A stretch of 64,000 nucleotides of DNA from Tannerellaceae bacterium (GTDB lineage Bacteria > Bacteroidota > Bacteroidia > Bacteroidales > Tannerellaceae), in assembly GCA_031257015.1 (NCBI GenBank), contig JAIRPK010000015.1, forward strand, positions 1 to 64,000, read 5' to 3'. Positions 54,426-61,852 of this stretch are shown piece by piece (within the stretch, counting starts at the first letter, position 1; the number at the start of each line of letters is the position of its first letter). A model generated the notes under the pieces. That model was not told the origin of the DNA. It ran no database searches and saw only the letters and a program-made list of their open reading frames with translations. Made by a program: the position numbers and the translations under genes.

Positions 54426-54452
54426 TATCTTTGAGGTAGGATTGCAAATGTA
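54426..54452. promoter_or_regulatory. Facing promoters in the amn/HsdR_N divergent gap
   Basis: Plus strand TATCTTTG (54426-54433) serves the gene at 54464. Minus strand TACATTTG (54445-54452) serves the amn relic and holA. The two elements face each other within 27 bp, so the transcripts would overlap at their 5' ends. Confidence 0.6.
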
Positions 54453-54463
54453 CTAAAATTTCT

Positions 54464-54940
54464 ATGCTGTATAATATCCCATTACTGAATTTACCGCCAT
54501 TCGACGTAAAACTCACTCATAATGAGGGGAAGCGAATGATTTTCGACTCGCTCCGAAAGAAGTACGTAGTCCTCACACCCGAAGAATGGGTGCGACAGCA
54601 CTTCATAAATTATTTGATAACAGAAAAGAACTACCCCCTCAACCTTTTGGGAAACGAAATCAACCTCCGCTTGAACGCAACCTTGAAACGATGCGATTCC
54701 ATCGTTTACAACTCCTTCCTCGTACCGCTTATGATTATTGAATACAAAGCCCCGACTGTGCCGATTAAAAGGATTGTTTTCGACCAAATTAGCCGTTACA
54801 ACGCCGTATTAAGAGTGCCATTCCTCACTGTAAGCAACGGCATAGTCCATTACTGCTGCATGATAAACTACGACACTAAAGCTTATTCTTTCTTGGATAA
54901 TATACCCTCTTACGATGAATTGGATAATATTCGCTTATAA
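54464..54940 (+). CDS. HsdR N-terminal-like nuclease-fold protein
   Basis: 158 residues that form the HSDR_N_2-type domain alone: YVVLTPEEWVRQHFINYLI, then NATLKRCDSIVYNSFLVPLM with IIEYKAP, which carries the D...ExK pattern of the PD-(D/E)XK fold. It is widely conserved beside holA in Bacteroidota and is not part of a restriction system here, since there is no HsdM or HsdS. The nucleic-acid target is unknown. Confidence 0.85.
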   Translation: MLYNIPLLNLPPFDVKLTHNEGKRMIFDSLRKKYVVLTPEEWVRQHFINYLITEKNYPLNLLGNEINLRLNATLKRCDSIVYNSFLVPLMIIEYKAPTVPIKRIVFDQISRYNAVLRVPFLTVSNGIVHYCCMINYDTKAYSFLDNIPSYDELDNIRL

Positions 54941-55049
54941 ATACATCCGGATAGTTTGCATGAGTATTTTCCTTCTGTATAGAAAACTCAACTTCCGTTC
55001 ATGTTTGTTATCTCTCCCAATCCATTGGCGACAATAACAGGTAAAAGAA

Positions 55050-55085
55050 AATAAGCGAAGCAATCAGCAGACCACTTCGCTTATT
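55050..55085 (-). terminator. Intrinsic terminator of the small exported-protein gene
   Basis: AATAAGCGAAG (55050-55060) pairs with CTTCGCTTATT (55075-55085), followed on the minus strand by a T-rich run. Confidence 0.75.
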
Positions 55086-55112
55086 AAGGAGGTTCTCAGC
55101 CTCTATTTCCAG

Positions 55113-55292
55113 CTAAAAATTATAAGCAACAATAACTGATGAATCAGCGTGTTCAACCTTTTTCGTCTCGTCCAATAATATTACTGCCTTTGAAGGCTGT
55201 TCCGCCGTTCCTTTATCCTTTTTTTCCTCCTTGCCGGAAGAAAGCGAATAAACCAATATGATTGCGAAGAAAAATAAAATAACGGGTTTCAT
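55113..55292 (-). CDS. Small exported protein of 59 residues
   Basis: The frame starts ATG at 55292 and stops TAG at 55113-55115. It encodes a hydrophobic signal-like start (KPVILFFFAIILVYSLSSG), a Lys/Glu stretch (KEEKKDKGTAEQPS) and a short tail ending VIVAYNF. A clear terminator directly downstream and a free-standing position support a real gene. No family is recognised. It lies upstream of the array-free gap to the HsdR_N gene. Confidence 0.55.
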   Translation of the reverse strand: MKPVILFFFAIILVYSLSSGKEEKKDKGTAEQPSKAVILLDETKKVEHADSSVIVAYNF

Positions 55293-55442
55293 AACAAATA
55301 TCCTTTTCGTTTGACTCTATATTTCAATAGATGTATGAAAAACGTAATTAGCTGCATATTATTATTCAAAAAACCGCTGTTATAGGGCTTTAAAAGCATC
55401 TTTCCCCTACCCTCTTATTGGATTTTTTGCCGACCAGTGTTT

Positions 55443-56228
55443 TCATTCTTCGCTTTCCGTTACGTAAAACACCACGTTTGCCACACTCATGGCCGTAAAT
55501 ATTCCAAACGCATTGTTTATTGAACTGGTTGGATTTGCCAAGTCTGTTGCGCTTGCCCTTTCATATAAGTCTGCATACTCTTTGTTTACACGATAGACGT
55601 AGATGTGATAAGATCCCGTCGCCCGAAACTCTCGCGATGTTGTACGATACTCTCCGCCCTGGAACGGTTGCATCATTCTGCGCCGAAAACTTGTCGTTCC
55701 TCCCAAACCAGGCATGTAGGTTGTCTCCGGACTTTCGATGTAAACCTGATAGTAATCGTTGCCAGGGTCATCCCATGTTAGAGTTATCGCAGTAGTATCC
55801 GATTCGTCAAAAAATGAGGCCCCGGAAGCACGAACGATCTGTTCCGGCTCGATGCTTAGGTTTGAGACAGGCCGCGGCACATCTGTTGATGCCGTTATCG
55901 TTTGTCCGAGATACTCAAATGCCAGTTCGTAATGCTGTTGACCTCGGACGGTATCATCTCCCAGATTCAGAGTGTATGTTCCCGAAACTGTTTCTGTCAG
56001 CTTTCGTCCGTTGATCTGTAGTTTCAATCCCCCGATTGGCCTCGACAGCACATAATCATCCTTTAGATAGACCTCCATGCCGTAAAGTTTGACCGTCAGC
56101 TCGGTTGCTCCCTCGATCAGATAACTCTCAACAACAGGCATGTCGATTGCGCTTGTCGGCATTGTCGTCGTTTCTTCTCCGCAAGCGGCCGCCAGTAATA
56201 AAAAAGGGATTAATAAGTTCTGTTTCAT
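55443..56228 (-). CDS. DUF4249 lipoprotein
   Basis: 261 residues. The lipobox LLLAAAC (Cys at about 16) marks an outer-membrane lipoprotein. The rest fits DUF4249: an Ig-like region (ESYLIEGATELTVKLYG), GGLKLQINGRKLTET, TITASTDVPRPV, and a C-terminal part with AFGIFTAMSVANVVFYV. DUF4249 genes typically pair with a TonB-dependent receptor, as here (82 nt upstream, same strand), and probably act as the receptor's surface partner. Length is at the short end for the family. Confidence 0.88.
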   Translation of the reverse strand: MKQNLLIPFLLLAAACGEETTTMPTSAIDMPVVESYLIEGATELTVKLYGMEVYLKDDYVLSRPIGGLKLQINGRKLTETVSGTYTLNLGDDTVRGQQHYELAFEYLGQTITASTDVPRPVSNLSIEPEQIVRASGASFFDESDTTAITLTWDDPGNDYYQVYIESPETTYMPGLGGTTSFRRRMMQPFQGGEYRTTSREFRATGSYHIYVYRVNKEYADLYERASATDLANPTSSINNAFGIFTAMSVANVVFYVTESEE

Positions 56229-56310
56229 AATCTAAATGTTATATAATACTGTTTTTTCAATTTGTTTCGCAACCTTCTCAAGGCTGTGCACGTCGTCATG
56301 AATGATTATA

Positions 56311-59004
56311 TCATTTCAATTGTATGCTAAGCGTGATGTTTGGAGTGAAGCCAAGCAGATTGACATTCGTTTCGGTTATTCCCGACTGTACGTCATAAGC
56401 GTATTCCTTGTACCAGACATTAGCTCTGTCGTAAACATTGAAGAGCGATATGCTGATGCTTGATTTCACGTCCTTAATAAAAGCCAAGTCATATTTTGCA
56501 AGCAAGTCCAGTCGGTGATAAGCCGGATAGCGTGCATTATTCTTCCTGTCAACGACAATAAAGTTCATATCCCCGCTGTTCGGCGTATGTAATGTGTAAG
56601 CACCGACAGGCTCGGTGAACGGTTTGCCGGTTGCGAATATCCAGGTTGTGGAGAGCGTGAGGTTTTTCACAGGTTTATAAGTCAGCGCTGTTTTGAACTC
56701 ATGCGTCACATCCTGATTCGCCGGGAAATAATCATTGCCGTAGATAGGAAAACGATATTTTGTTTCGCTCAACGTGTATCCAATCCATCCTGTGAGCTTT
56801 CCGTATTTCTTCTGTGCAAGCATGTCAATGCCTCGTGAGAATCCTGCTCCATTATAAAAGAACTCCTGGTATCCACTATTACCTGTGAATGAAGGTGCAA
56901 ACCGCAGAGTATATTCGCTCAAGTCATACATTCGTTTATAATACCCTTCGATGTCTAAAAGGAAGTCTTGCGTTTCATAACTTCCCCCTGCGATAAAATG
57001 CGTTGAACCGCTGGCAGGGATACCCTCGTCACCGGCGAGCAGCCAGATGTCTCTGCTTCCTGCCGAAATATCTTCGCGAACAATACGATTAACAAACTGT
57101 TTGTAGTAGCCGGCTGAAGCCTTCAGGTTTATTCTGTTGTTGATCTTGTAGAAAGCCTGGATGCGTGGTTCGGGATAGAAGCCTCCCGTAGCGTCGTAGA
57201 TAGAGAGGCGAATACCCGGTTTGAATGACAATCGTTCGGCTGGCGACCATTGGTCTTGTATATATAATGAGAGAAGATTGGCCTTGTTGCTCATATTGAG
57301 TATATCCGTCGTGTCGTTTTGTGCATAGCGATAGTCAATAAGAAAGTTTGAGTAGTTCAACCCAAACTCCAGCTTGTTCCTCCCATTAATCTTGTACTCA
57401 TTATCGAGCTTGAGCGAATAATCCTTCAGATTGTTCCTCTCCCAGGTATTCTGATTAAACATAACAGCGACATTGCCGGCCTGGCTGGCCGTTGTCATAT
57501 TGTTCAGTCTGTCTCTCAAGCTATAATAGTTGGAGAGAGAGACTAGCAGGTTGGAGTAAAAGCGGTCATCCCAGTTGCGCGACCATTTCATGCTTGCCCC
57601 GATGTTCCCCCAGTTAGTTTCGTCGGTGATGCTTCCACTCATGAAAGAGCTTCCGAAGCTGTTGCGTGAGTTATCCAGCACATCCTCTCCGTTAAAGAGG
57701 CTGACAGAGAGGATGTCTCTCCTTGTTGGGTTATACGTCAGCTTGGCGTTCAGGTCATAGAAGTAAGAAACAGGCTTTTGTTGATTCCGCTGGTTGAATC
57801 TTCCACCTCCCCCAGGCATTGAAGACGAAGAGTTTTCAGAATACACGTTTGTGAATTTGTCATACATAAAGCTTTGGAATGACCGCCGCCCGGCGATGAA
57901 GAACGATCCCCTCTCCTTCCCGAACGGCACTTCCATGAAGGCATTAAATCCCAATAGTCCGACGTCTCCTCCGATGTTAAACTCCTTATCATTCCCGGTT
58001 TTCCCGACTATTTCCATAACGCTCGACAATCTTCCGCCGTGCTTGGCATTGAATCCACCTTTATGCAGTTGTACATCCTTCACGGCATTTGTATTAAAGG
58101 CGCTAAAGACCCCCATCAGATGCTCCTGATGATAAATAGTGAAACCGTCGTAGAGGACCAGGTTCTGGTCTGGTGTCCCACCCCTTACATACATTCCTGC
58201 TGACGATTCGTTGGCAGCAGAGATTCCAGGCATAAGCTGGAACGTCCTGAAAAGGTCTTTTTCGCCCAGGGCGGGAAGGTCTGCAATCTTGGCCGCCGTT
58301 GTCTGGATAAGTCCGATAGACAAAGCCGGGATTTTTAGCACATCCTCTCTCTCCTTAACAATGACAACCTCATCAAGCACATTGATTGCAGGCTGAAGTT
58401 CGACGAACAGGTTCTCCGTCTTTATCTCCGGCGAGAGATGAAAGAACTGCGTTTCGTAGCCCAGATATTTAAACACAAGCGTAGCAGTATCCGAAGGAAC
58501 ATTGTACAATGTAAAATATCCGTCCGTATTTGTTGTTGCAGCAATCGTCGGGCTACTCTCGACCTGTACGGTTGCAAACGGAAGAAATTCGCCGTTCGTC
58601 TGGTCTTTGATTCTGCCGGACACGGTGAGGTTCATTCTGCTTGCCTTACCTTCATATCGCTTATTCTCAACCCTTGTTCTATTCTTGGGCAAGTTCTTTG
58701 TCGGAACAATGCGGTAAACATCCCCATCAACATAGTACGCCAAATCTTTCGTTTCGCGGAAGATAATATCAAAAGCGAACTGTCTCTCAACGCCCAGATA
58801 CAGATAATCATAACGATAGTTGGCAACCAGAGACGAATCGTACTGCAGATTGAACCCATATTTAGTCTTAAAATCATTCAAAACTTTGAGCATCGGAGTT
58901 CCGAAGTACTTTTCGCGCACGAGCAGCGAATCATTCTTCTGCGCCTTTGCATCAAAGACAGTGATGGCGGCAAAGATTGCCACGCATAAATACACTTTTT
59001 TCAT
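56311..59004 (-). CDS. TonB-dependent receptor with N-terminal secretin/STN-like and carboxypeptidase-regulatory domains
   Basis: 897 residues. Signal peptide about 1-21. An STN-like region spans about 30-110 (LKVLNDFKTKYGFNLQYDSS). A carboxypeptidase-regulatory domain spans about 128-210 (SGRIKDQTNGEFLPFATVQV, FKYLGYETQFF). The plug spans about 225-345 (DLFRTFQLMPGISAANESSA, MYVRGGTPDQNLVLYDG), and the rest is a 22-strand-type barrel ending NITLSIQLK. It imports a substrate too large for porins, driven by TonB. The STN region often binds an anti-sigma factor, but none is encoded nearby. A near-consensus TACTTTCG lies at 59053-59060. Confidence 0.92.
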   Translation of the reverse strand: MKKVYLCVAIFAAITVFDAKAQKNDSLLVREKYFGTPMLKVLNDFKTKYGFNLQYDSSLVANYRYDYLYLGVERQFAFDIIFRETKDLAYYVDGDVYRIVPTKNLPKNRTRVENKRYEGKASRMNLTVSGRIKDQTNGEFLPFATVQVESSPTIAATTNTDGYFTLYNVPSDTATLVFKYLGYETQFFHLSPEIKTENLFVELQPAINVLDEVVIVKEREDVLKIPALSIGLIQTTAAKIADLPALGEKDLFRTFQLMPGISAANESSAGMYVRGGTPDQNLVLYDGFTIYHQEHLMGVFSAFNTNAVKDVQLHKGGFNAKHGGRLSSVMEIVGKTGNDKEFNIGGDVGLLGFNAFMEVPFGKERGSFFIAGRRSFQSFMYDKFTNVYSENSSSSMPGGGGRFNQRNQQKPVSYFYDLNAKLTYNPTRRDILSVSLFNGEDVLDNSRNSFGSSFMSGSITDETNWGNIGASMKWSRNWDDRFYSNLLVSLSNYYSLRDRLNNMTTASQAGNVAVMFNQNTWERNNLKDYSLKLDNEYKINGRNKLEFGLNYSNFLIDYRYAQNDTTDILNMSNKANLLSLYIQDQWSPAERLSFKPGIRLSIYDATGGFYPEPRIQAFYKINNRINLKASAGYYKQFVNRIVREDISAGSRDIWLLAGDEGIPASGSTHFIAGGSYETQDFLLDIEGYYKRMYDLSEYTLRFAPSFTGNSGYQEFFYNGAGFSRGIDMLAQKKYGKLTGWIGYTLSETKYRFPIYGNDYFPANQDVTHEFKTALTYKPVKNLTLSTTWIFATGKPFTEPVGAYTLHTPNSGDMNFIVVDRKNNARYPAYHRLDLLAKYDLAFIKDVKSSISISLFNVYDRANVWYKEYAYDVQSGITETNVNLLGFTPNITLSIQLK

Positions 59005-59130
59005 TTGTCAATATATTATTTTATCATTTCACTTGAGTCAAACTAACGCAAGCGAAAGTAAAATGCTTAATAAGCACTGACAAATGATTATTGCAAACTG
59101 TCAGAACATCAGGGTAAACACCAGAAAAAA

Positions 59131-59153
59131 AAATAAGGCCTTAAGCCTTATTT
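59131..59153 (-). terminator. Intrinsic terminator overlapping the end of the isomerase-like gene
   Basis: AAATAAGGC (59131-59139), loop cttaa, GCCTTATTT (59145-59153), then ten T on the minus strand. It includes the stop codon, so the last codons form part of the stem. Confidence 0.8.
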
Positions 59154-60034
59154 CCCGTCTTGGTCCATGCAAACTTTTTGAGGAACTCAAAGTTCCGCTT
59201 GCAGGCCGCATAGATGTCCCCGCCAGTCTCCTGCTCGACAGTCAAGTCCATAAGCCCATATTCGCCTGCCAGTTGTAGAAGCTCGTCATAAGGCACGTCC
59301 CCCTGCCCCAGTTCGACATACCCCTCTCCCTTCTTAAAGTCAGAGGCGTGCCAGCTTAAAAACCGTTTAGGATACTTCCTCATATAATCAAGGATATTCC
59401 CACCGCCATTGACAACATGCCCCATATCCATTTGGAAGAAAACAAGCTCCGGGTCTGTGTTTTGCAGCAAAACGTCGAGTATAACCTGCCCTTCAACCTC
59501 CTTCAGTTCCGCGTGATGGTTATGATAACCAAATCTAACGCCACCAAGCCTGCATATTTCGCCAGTTTTGTTGAACTGCTCAGCCACGCGCTTCACTTCG
59601 TCCAGCGATTCACGCGCCGGTAGGAAAGACTGCACCAAATATTTACCCCCCGCAGTCCTCATCTCCTCCGCACTTTTCCTCCAATAGTCCCACTCGCTAG
59701 AACTGACGTCAGTCGGCAGCATCGGCGTTCCGCAGTGCGTCCCCGAAAGCGTCATGCCCAGCTCATCAAGCATAAGCTTCCACTCTTTCAGCGTTCTGTC
59801 AAGAAAAAAACTCCCGTTGAAACCATACGCCTCGACGTGCTCATAGCCCATATCCGCAATTTTGCGAAGCGACCCCCTAACGTCCGTCGGCAAAGACTTG
59901 TTGATGGAATACAATTGAATCCCGATGCGGAATCCACCCCTTTTAATCGTCTCAAAAGCCTTGACATTTATCCCGGCAAAAGAGCCGCAAGCCGCGACCG
60001 CCATACTTTTTCCAATAAAATCTCTTCTGTTCAT
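59141..60034 (-). CDS. Tat-exported sugar phosphate isomerase/epimerase-like protein
   Basis: 297 residues. The N-terminal twin-arginine signal is NRRDFIGKSMAVAACG. A xylose-isomerase-like TIM barrel follows: RIGIQLYSINKSL, YEHVEAYGF, GTHCGTPML, GYHNHHAELKEVEG, FFQMDMGHVVNGGG, SWHASDF and LTVEQE, which supply the usual His/Glu/Asp metal ligands. Export by Tat fits a protein that folds around a metal first. In Bacteroidota such proteins act on periplasmic sugars; the substrate is unknown. It has its own promoter and terminator. Confidence 0.88.
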   Translation of the reverse strand: MNRRDFIGKSMAVAACGSFAGINVKAFETIKRGGFRIGIQLYSINKSLPTDVRGSLRKIADMGYEHVEAYGFNGSFFLDRTLKEWKLMLDELGMTLSGTHCGTPMLPTDVSSSEWDYWRKSAEEMRTAGGKYLVQSFLPARESLDEVKRVAEQFNKTGEICRLGGVRFGYHNHHAELKEVEGQVILDVLLQNTDPELVFFQMDMGHVVNGGGNILDYMRKYPKRFLSWHASDFKKGEGYVELGQGDVPYDELLQLAGEYGLMDLTVEQETGGDIYAACKRNFEFLKKFAWTKTGNKA

Positions 60035-60076
60035 ATCTGTTCACGTATTAGAATAATAAAAAACTTTGATAATAGC

Positions 60077-60084
60077 CAAAGATA
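60077..60084 (-). promoter_or_regulatory. -7 promoter element for the isomerase-like gene
   Basis: TATCTTTG on the minus strand, 42 nt before the ATG at 60034. Confidence 0.55.
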
Positions 60085-60243
60085 ACGTCCCGAAATCGAA
60101 TACACAAACGCCGCATTGCCGCATCCATAAAGGCCGTAAAACCGCATCCGTCCCCTACCCTTCCTCCGCCCCTCGCCAAATTTCCAGCCAACATGAAAAC
60201 AATTCAAAACCTGTTCAATCATTAAATGCCACACCTCTGGTGA

Positions 60244-60567
60244 ATGTCAAAAGACGTAGCGAACACCTTTAAAGACGTAAATCACATCTCAAAAGACGTG
60301 GCGAACACCTTTAAAGACGTAACTCACGTCTCAAAAGACGTAACGAACATCTTTAAAGACGTAAGTCACATGTCAAAAGACGTGGCGAACATCTTTAAAG
60401 ACGTAAGTCACATGTCAAAAGACGTGGCGAACACCTTTAAAGACGTAAGTCACATGTCAAAAGACGTGGCGAACACCTTTAAAGACGTAACTCACATGTC
60501 AAAAGACGTAACGAACATCTTTAAAGACGTAAGTCACATGTCAAAAGACGTGGCGAACATGTCTTGA
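60244..60567. repeat. 42-bp (2 x 21) tandem array I, open as one frame
   Basis: About seven and a half copies of a 42-bp repeat built from two 21-bp halves (aaagacgtggcgaacacctt-t and aaagacgtaagtcacatgtc-a). CTTTAAAG is self-complementary at each half-junction, and some units carry AGACGT-aactc-ACGTCT. The plus frame opens with ATG exactly at the array start (60244) and closes with TGA exactly at its end (60565-60567), giving a 107-residue heptad-repeat peptide (SKDVANTF KDVSHM). No promoter or ribosome-binding site is visible upstream, so coding is unproven. Positions 60085-60243 hold nothing else. Confidence 0.93.
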
Positions 60568-60658
60568 AAACCGTCCTGGAATATTCAATACACTCGGAAA
60601 ATGTCAGAGGACAACAATCAAAACAAACAACAAAATGAAAGAAAAACAGAAAAAAAAC

Positions 60659-60688
60659 TTGTATAATCAAAAAAAACACTTACATTTG
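60659..60688 (+). promoter_or_regulatory. Consensus promoter without an obvious gene
   Basis: TTG (60659-60661), exactly 19 nt, then TACATTTG (60681-60688). It is among the best promoter matches in the window. The next terminator in this direction is at 61301-61333. Confidence 0.6.
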
Positions 60689-61037
60689 TAAGACAATTAA
60701 CAAAAACGTCGCAATAGACAGACGACAGAGCAACGGGAGCATTTAACCTCGGTTTACCAGTTCCGAATCCCTTCCCGAAGCATTTTAACAACATAAAAAA
60801 AGCGCAGAGACGCAATTTGAACCATCTCTACTAAAAGGAAATCGAACGACTCATTATATTAATAATTAAACAAACAGACTTATGAATAACCTGACTCTCC
60901 AATAATTCACCAATCGCTTATCAAGCGCTCCGTTCGGCTAAGACATTTCTTTGCAAAATAGCGCAGCTCCTCCGCTTGTGCTCCATCCACTGTTCGTGAA
61001 AGCTACGCACAGTAACGCACCTGAAATATCAAGCCCC

Positions 61038-61283
61038 ATGAGCACTGCGACCGTTACGCCACGTAACCGTCAGTCAGTAGCGCTACATCTGCCGCCCCCG
61101 GCAATTGCCCCGACGCAGTTAGACCACGTCCAAACCTTCTCCCCCATCAGTCAGGGCATCCGGACAGATAATAAAAGTTGCCTCCATACTCTGCGGAGCA
61201 ACAAAAACATAAATAAAGAACGCCGCAACCGCATCCTGTTGGAAGTTGCACGTTCAAGAAGAAAACGAAGCTGTAATGAATGA
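61038..61283 (+). CDS. Doubtful small basic protein, or part of a noncoding transcript
   Basis: 81 residues from an ATG at 61038; the frame is open back to a TTG at 60951. It has a Pro-rich middle (LHLPPPAIAPTQ) and a strongly basic end (KERRNRILLEVARSRRKRSC). No family is recognised, the codon pattern is not convincing, and the predicted leader would be about 340 nt. A promoter at 60659 and a terminator at 61301 make a defined transcript of about 640 nt, so this may instead be an RNA gene. Confidence 0.3.
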   Translation: MSTATVTPRNRQSVALHLPPPAIAPTQLDHVQTFSPISQGIRTDNKSCLHTLRSNKNINKERRNRILLEVARSRRKRSCNE

Positions 61284-61300
61284 CTATGAGGGAAGGTTGT

Positions 61301-61333
61301 AGCAGGCCGAGGCTGGAAATGCCCCGGCCTGCT
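61301..61333 (+). terminator. Terminator-like hairpin
   Basis: AGCAGGCCG (61301-61309) pairs with CGGCCTGCT (61325-61333), with an inner GG/CC. It is G+C-rich and followed only by a weak T-run (cgttt). Confidence 0.6.
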
Positions 61334-61477
61334 CGTTTAATAGCCCTACCCTTTCAGTCTCCGTCAACTCTAAATTCTCCATTTCATCTTACCGCCAGGA
61401 GACAATTGCAATAATACACAGCCTGCATGACGTTTATTTAGTCAAGGAATACCGGCGGAAATGTATCTATGCTGTGC

Positions 61478-61665
61478 TTTAGTTAATATGCGTTAACGCC
61501 AAATTCTCTCGAAAAGGATTTTTATTGAATGAAATTGCTCAAAAAGCCTCCTCTTTCACTCTTTAGTTAAATGCTGTTAACGCAAGCATCCCTTGAGAAG
61601 GAATTTTATGAGCAAAAAATGATGCGAGCAGCATCTCTTACGCTACTTGGTTAATATGTGTTAAC
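61478..61665. repeat. 84-bp (4 x 21) degenerate repeat J
   Basis: Three copies of a block starting near (t/c)ttagttaa and followed by gttaacg recur: the TTAA ends at 61486, 61570 and 61654, exactly 84 bp apart each time. Each has the self-complementary GTTAAC. The rest of each unit is only loosely conserved. Apart from this, 61340-61823 holds no gene. Confidence 0.65.
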
Positions 61666-61823
61666 GAGAGAATATCCGCCTTGCAAAATTATCCCCTGCC
61701 ACCCCTGCCGCCAGTCAACTATTACCATTCAGGTCTCAAACACGTCCTATGACCAGTATCTTATTCATAATTAAACAAATCTGTACGGTTCAGGTTTGTT
61801 CCAGCAAATAACCTGCAAATACT

Positions 61824-61831
61824 TACCTTTG
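61824..61831 (+). promoter_or_regulatory. -7 promoter element for the Dna2-like gene
   Basis: TACCTTTG, 21 nt before the ATG at 61853. Confidence 0.55.
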
Positions 61832-61852
61832 CAATCGCAATAATAAGTAAGT

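Noticed and set aside
54464..54940. Type I restriction system
   Set aside because: Only the HsdR N-terminal-like domain is present, with no methylase or specificity gene. It is a conserved stand-alone neighbour of holA.
1..61665. CRISPR arrays
   Set aside because: The tandem units follow each other without unique spacers, and no cas genes are present. The Cas4-like core at 61853 belongs to a Dna2-type protein.
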